Made by a program: the position numbers and the translations under genes. A DNA stretch of 64,000 nt from Chitinophagaceae bacterium (GTDB lineage Bacteria; Bacteroidota; Bacteroidia; Chitinophagales; Chitinophagaceae). Shown here piece after piece: positions 1 to 8,525 of this stretch. Every line of letters begins with the position of its first letter. The stretch's first letter is position 1. The notes under the pieces are model-generated. The model was not told the origin of the DNA. It saw only the letters and a program-made list of their open reading frames with translations, and did not search any database. Location: positions 310,001 to 374,000 of the forward strand of contig JADJVB010000013.1 in assembly GCA_016710745.1 (NCBI GenBank). The letters are read 5' to 3'.

Positions 1-423
1 CGGGCCGATATAGGTGATGATCTTTTTTGGCGCTTTATATGCGGGGAAATAGTATTTCACAAATTGCAAACCCTGCTTTATTTCATTTTCAAATGGCGAA
101 AAATCTTTGAAAACCTGTTCGGCGCTGTCATATACGCTTTTGTAGGCTGTAGTAAATCCCTGTACATAGCCGGCCACACTATCAGCCGGCCAACTGGGAT
201 CTGCATTGAGTATCGTGGCTAAAAAATTTTCTCCAAAAGAGGGGTATTCAGCGATCAGCTTATCAAGTTTGGCATTAAAATCTGCTGAGTCCAGCGTAAA
301 TAATTCTTTTTCAAAACGGGCGGTTGTTAATTCAATTTTTATATGAGATACGTCAGGCGACCCACTATCGTTGTTGCAGGAAAATAAAAAGGTTAATACC
401 AGAACAGGAAGTATATATTTCAT
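1..423 (-). CDS. gldB: Gliding motility lipoprotein GldB-like, C-terminus cut by window edge
   Basis: This open frame runs off the left edge, so only the first 141 codons are visible. It begins with a lipoprotein signal whose lipobox ends in FLFSC (Cys16). The following residues (IKIELTTARFEKELF, then a YPSFGENFLATIL segment) resemble GldB, an outer-membrane-anchored lipoprotein needed for gliding and type IX secretion. It is divergent from nadE, and gldB is commonly found beside nadE in Bacteroidota, which supports the name. The assignment rests on recognition of the N-terminal half plus context. The rest of the protein cannot be checked here. Confidence 0.72.
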   Translation of the reverse strand, partial: MKYILPVLVLTFLFSCNNDSGSPDVSHIKIELTTARFEKELFTLDSADFNAKLDKLIAEYPSFGENFLATILNADPSWPADSVAGYVQGFTTAYKSVYDSAEQVFKDFSPFENEIKQGLQFVKYYFPAYKAPKKIITYIGP

Positions 424-545
424 AATAGCGTTGTGGCCACTATTTGTAACAATAACATGTCAAAGCTCACCGGGCCATGTTGCAAATATCTGTTTTTCAA
501 CTATTATTTTGTATTTAATAGTGTTAATTCGTGCCATTAGTGGCT

Positions 546-553
546 TATTTTTG
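546..553 (+). promoter_or_regulatory. Promoter -7 box TATTTTTG of nadE
   Basis: TATTTTTG matches the Bacteroidota -7 consensus TAnnTTTG and ends four bases before the ATG at 558. No good -33 TTG is visible. Transcription would begin at or next to the start codon, so the mRNA is probably leaderless. This is inference from spacing only. Confidence 0.5.
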
Positions 554-557
554 GGGT

Positions 558-2240
558 ATGAAAATTTTCCTGGCACAGCAGAACTATCATATTGGTAATT
601 TTGAAAGCAATGCGCAAAAGATCATCAGTGCCATTTCTCTGGCGAAAGAACAGGGCGGCGATCTGATCGTTTTCAGTGAATTAAGTGTTTGCGGTTATGC
701 CCCGCGTGATTTTCTGGAATTTGAGGATTTCATCAACAAAAGTTATGCGGCCATTGAGCTGATCAAGCAACATGCTGATACAATAGGCGTATTGGTTGGC
801 GCACCCGACCGAAACCCGGTGAAGGAAGGTAAGGACCTGTTTAATGCAGCCTTTCTGCTCTACGAAAAAGAAATAAAATCCGTTACGCATAAAACCTGTT
901 TACCCAACTACGATGTATTTGACGAGTACCGGTATTTTGAACCGGCCTACGATTGGCGTATCGTGGAGTTCAAAGGGAAGCGATTAGCGGTAACTGTTTG
1001 TGAAGACATCTGGAACCTGGGCGATAATCCCTTATACCGCCATTGTCCCATGGATGAGTTGATGAAACAGCAGCCGGATGTGATGATCAATTTATCGGCT
1101 TCACCATTTGATTATACCCATGATGAGGACCGGAAGGCAACCATCAAATCAAACGTGGCCAAATACAAAATCCCATTGTTCTATTGTAATGCAGTTGGCA
1201 GTCAAACGGAAATTGTATTCGACGGTGCGTCACTGGTTTTTGATGCAGCGGCTAATCTTTGTGGTGAGTTACCTATGTTTATTGAGGCTGTAAAGTCATT
1301 CGTGTTGAATGATGATGGAACGATTGATGCTCCGGTAATTGAACCGGCCGGCCGGATGCCCGATAAGGAACTGGAACCTGCCCAACTGGAACCCGAACTG
1401 AATATTGGCATGGTACACGATGCCATTGTGCTGGGTATCCGCGATTATTTTTCCAAGATGGGTTTTACCAGGGCCATACTGGGCAGCAGCGGTGGCATCG
1501 ACAGCGCTGTTACTCTGGCGCTCGCCTGCACTGCCCTGGGAAAAGACAATGTGCGGGCCGTATTGATGCCTTCGCAATTTTCAACGGGCCACTCGGTGAA
1601 TGATGCCGAACAGCTCAGTGTAAACCTGGGTAATGCATACGATATCATTCCAATTGAGCCTATTTACGAAAGTTTTATGAATGAATTAAAACCTGTTTTT
1701 AAAGACCTGCCGTTTAGTGTAGCCGAAGAAAATATTCAAAGCCGAACCCGCGGCAATGTACTCATGGCTATTGCCAATAAATTTGGTTATATCTTATTAA
1801 ATACATCCAATAAAAGCGAACTGGCAACTGGCTATGGCACACTCTATGGAGATATGGCCGGCGGTTTGGGTGTTTTGGGCGACTGTTATAAAATGCAGGT
1901 TTATGCGCTGGCAAAATATATCAACCAGGAGAAGGAAATTATACCTGTAAATATTATGATCAAGCCGCCCAGCGCAGAGTTGCGGCCGGGTCAGATGGAT
2001 TCGGATTCGTTACCTGATTATGCCATACTGGACAAGATCTTATACCAATATATTGAAAGAAGACAGGGCCCAAAGGAAATAAAAACACAGGGATTCGACG
2101 CCGCATTGGTTGACCGGATCTTGAAGATGGTTAACGTCAATGAATATAAACGCAACCAGTTTTGCCCCATCATTCGTATTTCGCCCAAGGCATTTGGTGT
2201 GGGCAGGCGAATGCCGATCGTGGGCAGGTATTTAAGTTGA
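558..2240 (+). CDS. nadE: Glutamine-dependent NAD+ synthetase
   Basis: This gene encodes a two-domain NAD+ synthetase of 560 residues, which amidates nicotinic acid adenine dinucleotide to NAD+ in the cytoplasm. The N-terminal nitrilase-type amidase domain shows the catalytic triad Glu41 (FSELSVCGY), Lys112 and Cys148 (VTVCEDIWN). The C-terminal ATP-pyrophosphatase domain has the P-loop SGGIDS at 311-316. I chose the ATG at 558 because MKIFLAQQNYHIG is the typical family start. A longer frame begins at 531 with an alternative start codon and adds nine residues not expected in the family. The gene is divergent from gldB. Its -7 box lies four bases upstream of the start. Confidence 0.95.
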   Translation: MKIFLAQQNYHIGNFESNAQKIISAISLAKEQGGDLIVFSELSVCGYAPRDFLEFEDFINKSYAAIELIKQHADTIGVLVGAPDRNPVKEGKDLFNAAFLLYEKEIKSVTHKTCLPNYDVFDEYRYFEPAYDWRIVEFKGKRLAVTVCEDIWNLGDNPLYRHCPMDELMKQQPDVMINLSASPFDYTHDEDRKATIKSNVAKYKIPLFYCNAVGSQTEIVFDGASLVFDAAANLCGELPMFIEAVKSFVLNDDGTIDAPVIEPAGRMPDKELEPAQLEPELNIGMVHDAIVLGIRDYFSKMGFTRAILGSSGGIDSAVTLALACTALGKDNVRAVLMPSQFSTGHSVNDAEQLSVNLGNAYDIIPIEPIYESFMNELKPVFKDLPFSVAEENIQSRTRGNVLMAIANKFGYILLNTSNKSELATGYGTLYGDMAGGLGVLGDCYKMQVYALAKYINQEKEIIPVNIMIKPPSAELRPGQMDSDSLPDYAILDKILYQYIERRQGPKEIKTQGFDAALVDRILKMVNVNEYKRNQFCPIIRISPKAFGVGRRMPIVGRYLS

Positions 2241-2289
2241 TGAAGTAACTAATTACCCGCTGACAAGATCAGCTATTAATATTATCAGC

Positions 2290-2622
2290 CTATATTTTTT
2301 CTACAACAACCGCCGTGCCATAACTCAACACTTCCGTTACGCCATTCATTACTTCGTTGGCATCGTAGCGCATATTAATGATGGCATTGGCACCACGTTC
2401 GTTGGCATGTTGAATCATCAATTGATATGATTCTTCCCGGGTTTTTTCGCAGAGCTCAGCATAGATGGAGATTTTGCCACCCACTAAAGTCTGAAAGCCT
2501 CCGGCAATATTGCCGAATATGCTCCTGCTTCGTACCGTAATACCCCTGATTAAACCGAGATGCTTAATTATTCGGTATCCTTCAAGATGGTTGGCAGTGG
2601 TGATTAGATGTTGATCTACCAT
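2290..2622 (-). CDS. YbjQ/UPF0145 family protein
   Basis: The 110-residue product matches the YbjQ (UPF0145, DUF74) family in full length. Typical features are the N-terminal VDQHLITTANHLEGYRI strand, the VRSRSIFGNIAGGFQTLVGG segment, and the ERGANAIINMRYD core. Members form small pentameric beta-rich assemblies and are sometimes described as heavy-metal-binding, but no firm biochemical role is known. The gene is convergent with nadE and divergent from the MoxR operon, so it is probably a single transcription unit. No signal peptide or membrane segment is visible. Confidence 0.85.
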   Translation of the reverse strand: MVDQHLITTANHLEGYRIIKHLGLIRGITVRSRSIFGNIAGGFQTLVGGKISIYAELCEKTREESYQLMIQHANERGANAIINMRYDANEVMNGVTEVLSYGTAVVVEKI

Positions 2623-2758
2623 GATAAAATATTTTTACTAAAGTTAGTTTGAATTTAACAAAGTTTTGCCCTGGCATATCAAAACCACAAAATTTAAGTT
2701 AATCATAGTTCGTAAATTGCACGATAAACAATAATAATCGCTATTTAACTATAAATCT

Positions 2759-3760
2759 ATGGTTCAAACATCTGAAGACATCCGTTTGCTGAGTGAAAAA
2801 ATTACGGAGGCATCCGGATTTGTTACCCGCATCAACGATGAATTAAGTAAAGTGATCGTTGGGCAGCAATCGATGATCGAAAGGTTATTGATCGGGCTGT
2901 TAAGTAATGGTCATGTATTATTGGAAGGGGTACCCGGACTGGCGAAAACGCTGGCCATTAAATCGCTTGCCCAGGCGGTACACGCCGGGTTTAGCCGGAT
3001 TCAGTTCACACCCGATCTTTTGCCGGCCGATGTGGTAGGAACGATGATCTATAACCAGGCAAAAAATGAGTTTATGGTTCGCAAAGGTCCCATTTTCTCC
3101 AATTTTATTTTAGCCGATGAAATAAACCGTGCACCCGCCAAGGTACAAAGTGCACTGCTGGAAGCCATGCAGGAGCGGCAGGTAACGATTGGCGATACAA
3201 CCTTTAAACTTACCGAACCTTTTTTAGTGTTAGCCACCCAAAACCCGATTGAGCAGGAAGGAACTTATCCTTTGCCCGAGGCACAGGTTGACCGGTTTAT
3301 GTTGAAAGTGGTTGTAGATTACCCGAGTAAGTCTGAAGAACAATTGATCATCCGGCAAAATACCCTTGGCTTAAGTTTTCCACCCATAAATCCGGTAGCT
3401 TCTACCAGTGAAATTTTAACTGCCAAAGAATTGGTTCGGCAGGTTTACCTGGATGAAAAAGTGGAGAATTATATTTTGGATATTGTTTTTGCCACCCGCT
3501 ATCCGGATAAATACAATTTGCCAAAATTGAAACCGTTGATTGGTTTTGGTGGTTCCCCAAGAGCAAGCATTAACCTGGCATTGGCAGCCAAAGCTTATGC
3601 CTTTTTAAACAACCGGGCCTTTGTAATTCCCGAAGATGTGAGGAGTATCAGCAAAGATGTTTTGCGGCACAGGATAGGGTTGACCTATGAGGCAGAAGCG
3701 GAAAATGTGAATGTTGAACAAATAATAAATGACATACTACGTACTGTAAACGTACCATGA
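2759..3760 (+). CDS. MoxR-type AAA+ ATPase
   Basis: This is a 333-residue MoxR-family AAA+ ATPase. The Walker A motif is GVPGLAKT at residues 57-64 and Walker B is ILADEINR at 117-124, followed by the family segment PAKVQSALLEAMQERQVT and the sensor region LATQNPIEQEGTYPLPEAQVDRF. MoxR ATPases act as chaperones that work with von Willebrand A domain partners. Consistent with this, the next genes encode a DUF58 protein and a BatA-type protein. The stop codon overlaps the next start (ATGA), which indicates translational coupling. A TAAATTG sequence about 40 bases upstream may be part of a degenerate promoter, but this is weak. Confidence 0.93.
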   Translation: MVQTSEDIRLLSEKITEASGFVTRINDELSKVIVGQQSMIERLLIGLLSNGHVLLEGVPGLAKTLAIKSLAQAVHAGFSRIQFTPDLLPADVVGTMIYNQAKNEFMVRKGPIFSNFILADEINRAPAKVQSALLEAMQERQVTIGDTTFKLTEPFLVLATQNPIEQEGTYPLPEAQVDRFMLKVVVDYPSKSEEQLIIRQNTLGLSFPPINPVASTSEILTAKELVRQVYLDEKVENYILDIVFATRYPDKYNLPKLKPLIGFGGSPRASINLALAAKAYAFLNNRAFVIPEDVRSISKDVLRHRIGLTYEAEAENVNVEQIINDILRTVNVP

Positions 3761-4629
3761 TCTTAACGACCGAAGAAATATTAACCAAAGTACGCGAGCT
3801 GGAGATTAAAAGCAAGAAGATCACCACGCATTTATTTACGGGGGAGTATCATTCTGCTTTTAAAGGAAAGGGTATGAGCTTCCGCGAAGTAAGGGAATAT
3901 TATGCCGGCGATGATGTACGTTTTATCGATTGGAACGTGAGTGCCCGGTTCAGCCATCCGTTTACCAAGGTATTTGAGGAAGAAAGGGAACTCACGGTGA
4001 TGCTGTTGATCGATACCAGCGCCAGTAACTTATTTGGCACGGTTGCCAAACAGAAAAAAGACCTGATCGTTGAAATGGCTGCTGTGCTTACATTCAGCGC
4101 CATTAATAATAATGATAAAGTGGGTGTTATTTTTTTCAGTAATAAAATTGAAAAATACATTGCACCCAAAAAAGGAAGAAAGCATGCGTTGTATATTGTT
4201 CGGGAATTGTTAACCGTAGAAGCCACAAAAAAAGGTACCGACCTGGATGAAGCGATCAAATATTTTAGCCGCTCGGTGAAACAGCGCAGCATTGCGTTTA
4301 TTCTGAGTGATTTTTTAACTACGGGTTACGACGACGACCTTAAAGTGATCGGCAACCGGCATGATGTGATCGGCATCAGGGTATACGACAAGATGGATAT
4401 GCAACTGCCTGATGCCGGGCTGCTGCAGGTGCAGGATGCTGAAACAAACAAAAGCATATGGATCGACAGCAGCAATGAATTGGTTCGCTACAACTACCAG
4501 CAGCATTTTATGCAGCAAAGTGAGTTAAGCAAAAATCATTTTCGTAAAGCAGGAGCGGAGTTGTTACACGTGCGCACTGATGATGATTATGTAAAAATAT
4601 TGCAACAGTTTTTTATTAAAAGAATCTGA
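3757..4629 (+). CDS. DUF58 domain protein
   Basis: This 290-residue protein carries the DUF58 signature: GKGMSFREVREYYAGDDVR followed by FIDWNVSARF at about residues 38-65. It then has a von Willebrand A-like fold with LLIDTSASN around residue 84. No signal peptide or membrane helix is visible, so it is probably cytoplasmic or membrane-associated. It sits directly behind the MoxR ATPase with a four-base overlap, the standard arrangement in which MoxR is thought to assemble or remodel vWA proteins. The exact client is unknown. Confidence 0.9.
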   Translation: MILTTEEILTKVRELEIKSKKITTHLFTGEYHSAFKGKGMSFREVREYYAGDDVRFIDWNVSARFSHPFTKVFEEERELTVMLLIDTSASNLFGTVAKQKKDLIVEMAAVLTFSAINNNDKVGVIFFSNKIEKYIAPKKGRKHALYIVRELLTVEATKKGTDLDEAIKYFSRSVKQRSIAFILSDFLTTGYDDDLKVIGNRHDVIGIRVYDKMDMQLPDAGLLQVQDAETNKSIWIDSSNELVRYNYQQHFMQQSELSKNHFRKAGAELLHVRTDDDYVKILQQFFIKRI

Positions 4630-4642
4630 TCAGCAACATATC

Positions 4643-5590
4643 ATGGCGAAAGAAAAAAGAAGGCGGATAATATTTGTATTGGGATTAACGGCCTGTTTTT
4701 CTTTTTACATGCCAATTGTTTTTGGCCAAACCGTACAAACTTTTACCGACAGAAAGGATATCCTGATCGGCGAGCAGATCAGGCTGAAACTGAAGGTTAA
4801 CCTGCCGCTTCAATCTGAAACATTAACGAAATGGATTACCATCCCGGAGTCTATTCCGCATTTTGATATGGTGGAAGCAGGCAAGCCCGATACCATACGT
4901 TTTAAAGACGATTCCAAAGCCATTGAGCAAACCATTGTTTTCACCAGCTTCGATTCGGGCAGGTGGGTGTTTCCGGCTTTGCCCGTTGAGTTTGGTTCCA
5001 ATGGGCAGTCGCCACAGATACTCCGGACAGATTCCTTCTACGTAAATGTTTCCTATTCTCCGGCGGATAGCAGCAATCAGCTGCGTGACATTAAACCCAT
5101 CATCAAGGTTTCGGTGAACAGTTATTTCTGGTATTATATAGCCGGCGCTGTTTTGCTGCTGTTGATCTTTGGCTTCCTGCTCTACCGGTATTTTAAAAAG
5201 AAAAAACAGGTGCCACCCGTAACGGCTGATTCCAGCCTGTCGCCTTTTGATGAAGCGATGGCGGCATTGAAAAGCCTGGAGCAGCTGAACCTGCAGGAGG
5301 AGGTTGAAATAAAGAACTACCATATCAGGCTGGCCGGAATTTTCAAAATTTATATGGGCCGTAAACAAAATAAAAACCTGTTAAATAAAACAACGGGCGA
5401 TATTTTAATCACCCTGAAAGATGTGCCTTTGCCCGCCGAACAGCTGTCGGTACTGGCTACAGCCCTGCGTTGTACCGATGCGGTGAAATTTGCGAAATAC
5501 CTGCCCTTACCCCCCGAAAGCAAGGATTGCAGAAAGCAGGTACAGGATGTTATCGGCGACATAGAAACAATTAAACGATTAAATAATTAA
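4643..5590 (+). CDS. BatD-like secreted/membrane protein of the MoxR operon
   Basis: The 315-residue product begins with a signal sequence (after a basic MAKEKRRR start) ending around FGQ. It continues with a beta-rich extracytoplasmic region of about 130 residues and has a transmembrane helix near residues 165-185 (YFWYYIAGAVLLLLIFGFLLYRYF). A roughly 130-residue cytoplasmic helical tail follows. The plan resembles a short BatD (aerotolerance operon) protein. It lies 13 bases after the DUF58 gene and just before batA, the place where Bacteroidota often have such a gene. The family assignment is from architecture and context only. Confidence 0.6.
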   Translation: MAKEKRRRIIFVLGLTACFSFYMPIVFGQTVQTFTDRKDILIGEQIRLKLKVNLPLQSETLTKWITIPESIPHFDMVEAGKPDTIRFKDDSKAIEQTIVFTSFDSGRWVFPALPVEFGSNGQSPQILRTDSFYVNVSYSPADSSNQLRDIKPIIKVSVNSYFWYYIAGAVLLLLIFGFLLYRYFKKKKQVPPVTADSSLSPFDEAMAALKSLEQLNLQEEVEIKNYHIRLAGIFKIYMGRKQNKNLLNKTTGDILITLKDVPLPAEQLSVLATALRCTDAVKFAKYLPLPPESKDCRKQVQDVIGDIETIKRLNN

Positions 5591-5604
5591 ATAATAAATA
5601 CTAC

Positions 5605-6606
5605 TTGATTTTCGATTATTTTAAAAATATCAATTTTGGACAGCCCTGGTTTTTGCTGTTACTGATCATCGTGCCGGTATTGATCTGGTGGCAAGTTACA
5701 AAGAACAGTAGGCGTCAGGGAACGATTACCATTTCTGATATTTCGGCATCCGGTTTATCATCATGGAAAACAATTTTTCGTCATTTACCCTTTGTATTGC
5801 GATTGCTGGTCCTGATTTTTATCATCGCCGCCATTGCCCGGCCACAAACCATGTTTGAAGAACAAAATGCCGAGGGTGAAGGGGTAGATATCGTGTTGTG
5901 CATTGACGTAAGCGGCAGTATGACGGCACAGGATCTGCAACCCAACCGGCTGGAAGCCGCAAAGAACGTGGCCATCGATTTTGTAAAACAGCGGCTCACC
6001 GATCGTATTGCCGTTGTTATTTTTTCGGGGGAGAGTTTTACCCAATGTCCGCTCACAACCGACCAACGGGTGCTGGTATCGGCTATCGAAAATATCCGCA
6101 ATGGTTTACTCGAGGATGGCACGGCCATCGGTTCGGGACTGGGTACCAGTGTGGACCGCCTGCGGGAGAGCAAATCGAAAAGTAAGGTGGTGATATTACT
6201 TACAGATGGCGAAAATAACGGTGGGTTGATCGATCCGCAGACCGCTAAAGAAATTGCGAAAGCGTTCCAGGTTAAAGTTTACACGATCGGTGTAGGTACA
6301 GATGGTTATGCGCCCCAGCCTGTGAACACGCCACTTGGTGTGGTGATGCAGCAGGGCAAGGTTTCGATAGATGAAAAACTATTAAAGGAGATTGCCCATG
6401 AAACCGGTGGCAAATATTTCAGGGCAAAGGACAACAAAGGGCTTACCGGTATCTATGACGAAATAAACGCGCTCGAAAAATCAAAAGTAGAAATTAGCAG
6501 CCGTACACGGTACACCGAAAAATTCATTCCTTTTGTAATAGCCGCGCTGGTATTGTTGTTTGTTGAGTTGCTCCTGAAATTTACTGTATTCAGGAAATTT
6601 CCATAA
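5605..6606 (+). CDS. batA: BatA-type von Willebrand A domain membrane protein
   Basis: This 333-residue protein has two N-terminal membrane helices (residues 15-30 and 62-78), a vWA domain with an intact metal-ion-dependent adhesion site (DVSGSM at 101-106, LLTDGENNGG from about 198), and a C-terminal membrane helix. That is the BatA layout of the aerotolerance operon. I accept a TTG start at 5605 because no ATG exists before the vWA domain and the TTG start gives the normal N-terminus MIFDYFKNINF. It ends the operon here. The expected partners batB, batC and batD do not follow. Confidence 0.88.
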   Translation: MIFDYFKNINFGQPWFLLLLIIVPVLIWWQVTKNSRRQGTITISDISASGLSSWKTIFRHLPFVLRLLVLIFIIAAIARPQTMFEEQNAEGEGVDIVLCIDVSGSMTAQDLQPNRLEAAKNVAIDFVKQRLTDRIAVVIFSGESFTQCPLTTDQRVLVSAIENIRNGLLEDGTAIGSGLGTSVDRLRESKSKSKVVILLTDGENNGGLIDPQTAKEIAKAFQVKVYTIGVGTDGYAPQPVNTPLGVVMQQGKVSIDEKLLKEIAHETGGKYFRAKDNKGLTGIYDEINALEKSKVEISSRTRYTEKFIPFVIAALVLLFVELLLKFTVFRKFP

Positions 6607-6746
6607 ACAGGGCCTTACGCCCCGTCTGACCATGAAACGAGCAACTGGTTCTTTTCCCCACGAACTATGCCAACCCTTCTTATTTCTGAGTCTGAAAAAT
6701 TCTGTAATAAGGCAATGTATGCTTCGTCAAAGGTGAAAGTTGGGCA

Positions 6747-6777
6747 GAGTGGGGGGCGCAGCTGCCCCCCCCCACTC
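6747..6777. repeat. GC-rich inverted repeat
   Basis: The left arm GAGTGGGGGGC pairs with the right arm GCCCCCC(CCC)ACTC across a short GCAGCT loop. The C-tract is nine bases long. It could fold into a very stable hairpin, and the homopolymer could vary in length. Confidence 0.55.
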
Positions 6778-6800
6778 ATTTTTACAATACTGATATCATT

Positions 6801-6832
6801 CACCTGGTCTGACGCCCCCGTCTGACCAGGTG
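6801..6832. repeat. Near-perfect palindromic hairpin
   Basis: The arm CACCTGGTCTGAC pairs with GTCTGACCAGGTG, 12 of 13 positions matching, around a GCCCCC loop. It has no T-run after it on either strand, so it is not an ordinary intrinsic terminator. Confidence 0.6.
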
Positions 6833-7042
6833 GATGATCTGACGTGCTGGTTCGGGAAGTGAAAAATTCTGAAAAAAACCGATACGTATTTCGTCATGTT
6901 TGAATCAGGGAATTTTTCCCTGAATCATTTGAACCCTCCTAAAAAGCAAATCAAAATCATCGGTATTACTTACCAGGGTCATTAGATTTTCTGTAGCAGA
7001 TATCTATTTTGGGATAAATAAAATTCAGCAAAACAAGATATT

Positions 7043-7624
7043 ATGAAAAAGATATTGATACTGTTCCTGTTGTTCCCGGTACTGGACAGCTATGCTCAAA
7101 AATGGGAGAAAAATTATGATTTTGTAGATAATTGCATTTGCGGCCTTTCTAAAGTAAAAAAAGAAGGGAAGATCGGTTACGTTAATAAGGATGGTAAGGA
7201 AGTGATCAAACTTCAGTTTGATGAGGGACTTAGTTTTAGTGAGGGTTATGTGGCCGTGAGAAAAGGCGGCAATTGGCTGTTCCTGGATAGTACGGGCAAG
7301 GCCATAACCGATGCGGTTTATGAAGATGCTTCTAGTTTTAAGGATGGGATGGCAGTAGCGTCAAAGAACGGTCATTATGGATTTATAAATACTGAAGGCA
7401 AAGAAGCGATTCCTTTTAATTTTTCTCTTGCCAGAAGCTTCACTGATGGCCTCGCACCAGCTGCCAATGCAAAGGGTTATTGGGGGTACATTGATACCAA
7501 ACGTGAATGGGCAATAAAACCGATCTATGATTTTGCCGATAGTTTTGAAGGCGGTGTTGCCCATGTGATGAAAGGTCAAAAAGAAATTACTATTGACAAG
7601 CAGAATAAAGTAATAGGCCAATAG
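7043..7624 (+). CDS. Secreted WG-repeat protein
   Basis: The 193-residue product has a signal peptide (MKKILILFLLFPVLDSYAQ) and then about four and a half WG-type beta repeats of roughly 35 residues. Examples are IGYVNKDGKEVIKLQFDEG, GFINTEGKEAIPFNFSLA and WGYIDTKREWAIKPIYD. Such repeats form beta-propeller-like or solenoid surfaces in many Bacteroidota exported proteins, and their binding partners are unknown. The gene stands alone between two gaps. Confidence 0.85.
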   Translation: MKKILILFLLFPVLDSYAQKWEKNYDFVDNCICGLSKVKKEGKIGYVNKDGKEVIKLQFDEGLSFSEGYVAVRKGGNWLFLDSTGKAITDAVYEDASSFKDGMAVASKNGHYGFINTEGKEAIPFNFSLARSFTDGLAPAANAKGYWGYIDTKREWAIKPIYDFADSFEGGVAHVMKGQKEITIDKQNKVIGQ

Positions 7625-7756
7625 CTGCATAGAAAAAAAATCCATCGAAAGATATTTCCTTTTTCTATCCTATTGTTGGCTTTAGCAATTATTTTTGCCA
7701 AAGGAACCTTATCTTGGAGCTGTTCAGCAAATTGCTTCAATGAGCTTATGAATGCT

Positions 7757-8302
7757 TTACGGCCGGTACTTAATGCCCATTAACTTTCCCAGGTGCCCAA
7801 GTATCCTGACCGCAAGATCCGGGGGATTTATCGCAATAATATCATTTCTGTAGTGGCTCATCAGCACGCCTAAGTATAATTTTGCTTTTAGGTTCATCTT
7901 AAACGTTTGTGTTCTGTTGTCGGTTACTTTATCTAATACCCTGCAAACGTCTTCAAAGTATTCTTCCATATTCAGGGCAGGCTGGTGGGTATTATAAACG
8001 GTTACTATTTTATTTGTAGGATTTCTGAAAGCATGTGTAATGCCAATGGGTACAGACAACTTATCGCCTTTTTTTGCGGTCACCCATTTGTCTTTAATAA
8101 AGAATTCCATTTCGCCATCCAATATTTCGTAAGTTTCAATGGCATTTGGATGTTTATGTACCAATGGGTCTTTCATGTTGCAGCCTGGCAGCAGTTCCCA
8201 GTGCAGATCCAATGACCGGCCATTTGTTTGTGCACTGTTTTTAATAACCCTAAACCGCATTCCCAGGGGAGTCATGTCGAGTGTTTTATTCAGGTTGGTC
8301 AT
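7757..8302 (-). CDS. Cupin domain protein
   Basis: This 181-residue protein has a single cupin barrel. The first motif is HKHPNAIETYEILDGEMEFFI, with His, His and Glu as likely metal ligands. The second is PIGITHAFRNPTN, whose His is the fourth ligand. A C-terminal tail of about 70 residues after the barrel is alpha-helical in appearance. No signal peptide is visible. The substrate cannot be predicted. The neighbours (a WG-repeat protein and rsgA) give no functional hint. Confidence 0.8.
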   Translation of the reverse strand: MTNLNKTLDMTPLGMRFRVIKNSAQTNGRSLDLHWELLPGCNMKDPLVHKHPNAIETYEILDGEMEFFIKDKWVTAKKGDKLSVPIGITHAFRNPTNKIVTVYNTHQPALNMEEYFEDVCRVLDKVTDNRTQTFKMNLKAKLYLGVLMSHYRNDIIAINPPDLAVRILGHLGKLMGIKYRP

Positions 8303-8513
8303 CGTTGTGTTTTTTTAGCGTGTAGTGTATGCTTATTGCTGACTTTAGTATTTATGCTTTAATACAGCATTTAATTTTTTTATTAATTCTGATATTTTTA
8401 AACAGGTGTAATTCAAATCCTGTTTTGTACAGTTCCAATGTAATTTACTTAAATTAAAAATATCTAATTTCCCTAACTCCATTTTACATAGGCTCATTCT
8501 CATTTTATTTCCT

Positions 8514-8521
8514 GAAATTTG
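8514..8521 (+). promoter_or_regulatory. Probable -7 box of rsgA (GAAATTTG)
   Basis: GAAATTTG differs by one base from TAnnTTTG and ends four bases before the GTG start, the same spacing as at nadE, gltX and murF. Confidence 0.4.
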
Positions 8522-8525
8522 CCCC

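Larger units (their letters stand above)
6607..7042. other. 436-base intergenic region with two strong hairpins and no gene
   Basis: I find no convincing gene here. Only a 62-codon minus-strand frame occurs, and it is low in protein-like character. The stretch holds two GC-rich inverted repeats (6747-6777 and 6801-6832). It also holds a short direct repeat: ACGCCCCGTCTGACCA at 6617-6632 recurs with one extra C at 6812-6828. Sequence after each copy remains weakly alike (GAAAAATTCTG appears in both), which suggests an old duplication. Confidence 0.6.

Noticed and set aside
6615..6803. 62-codon minus-strand frame
   Set aside because: It overlaps the hairpin region, has no protein-like pattern, and part of it is the GC-rich palindrome.
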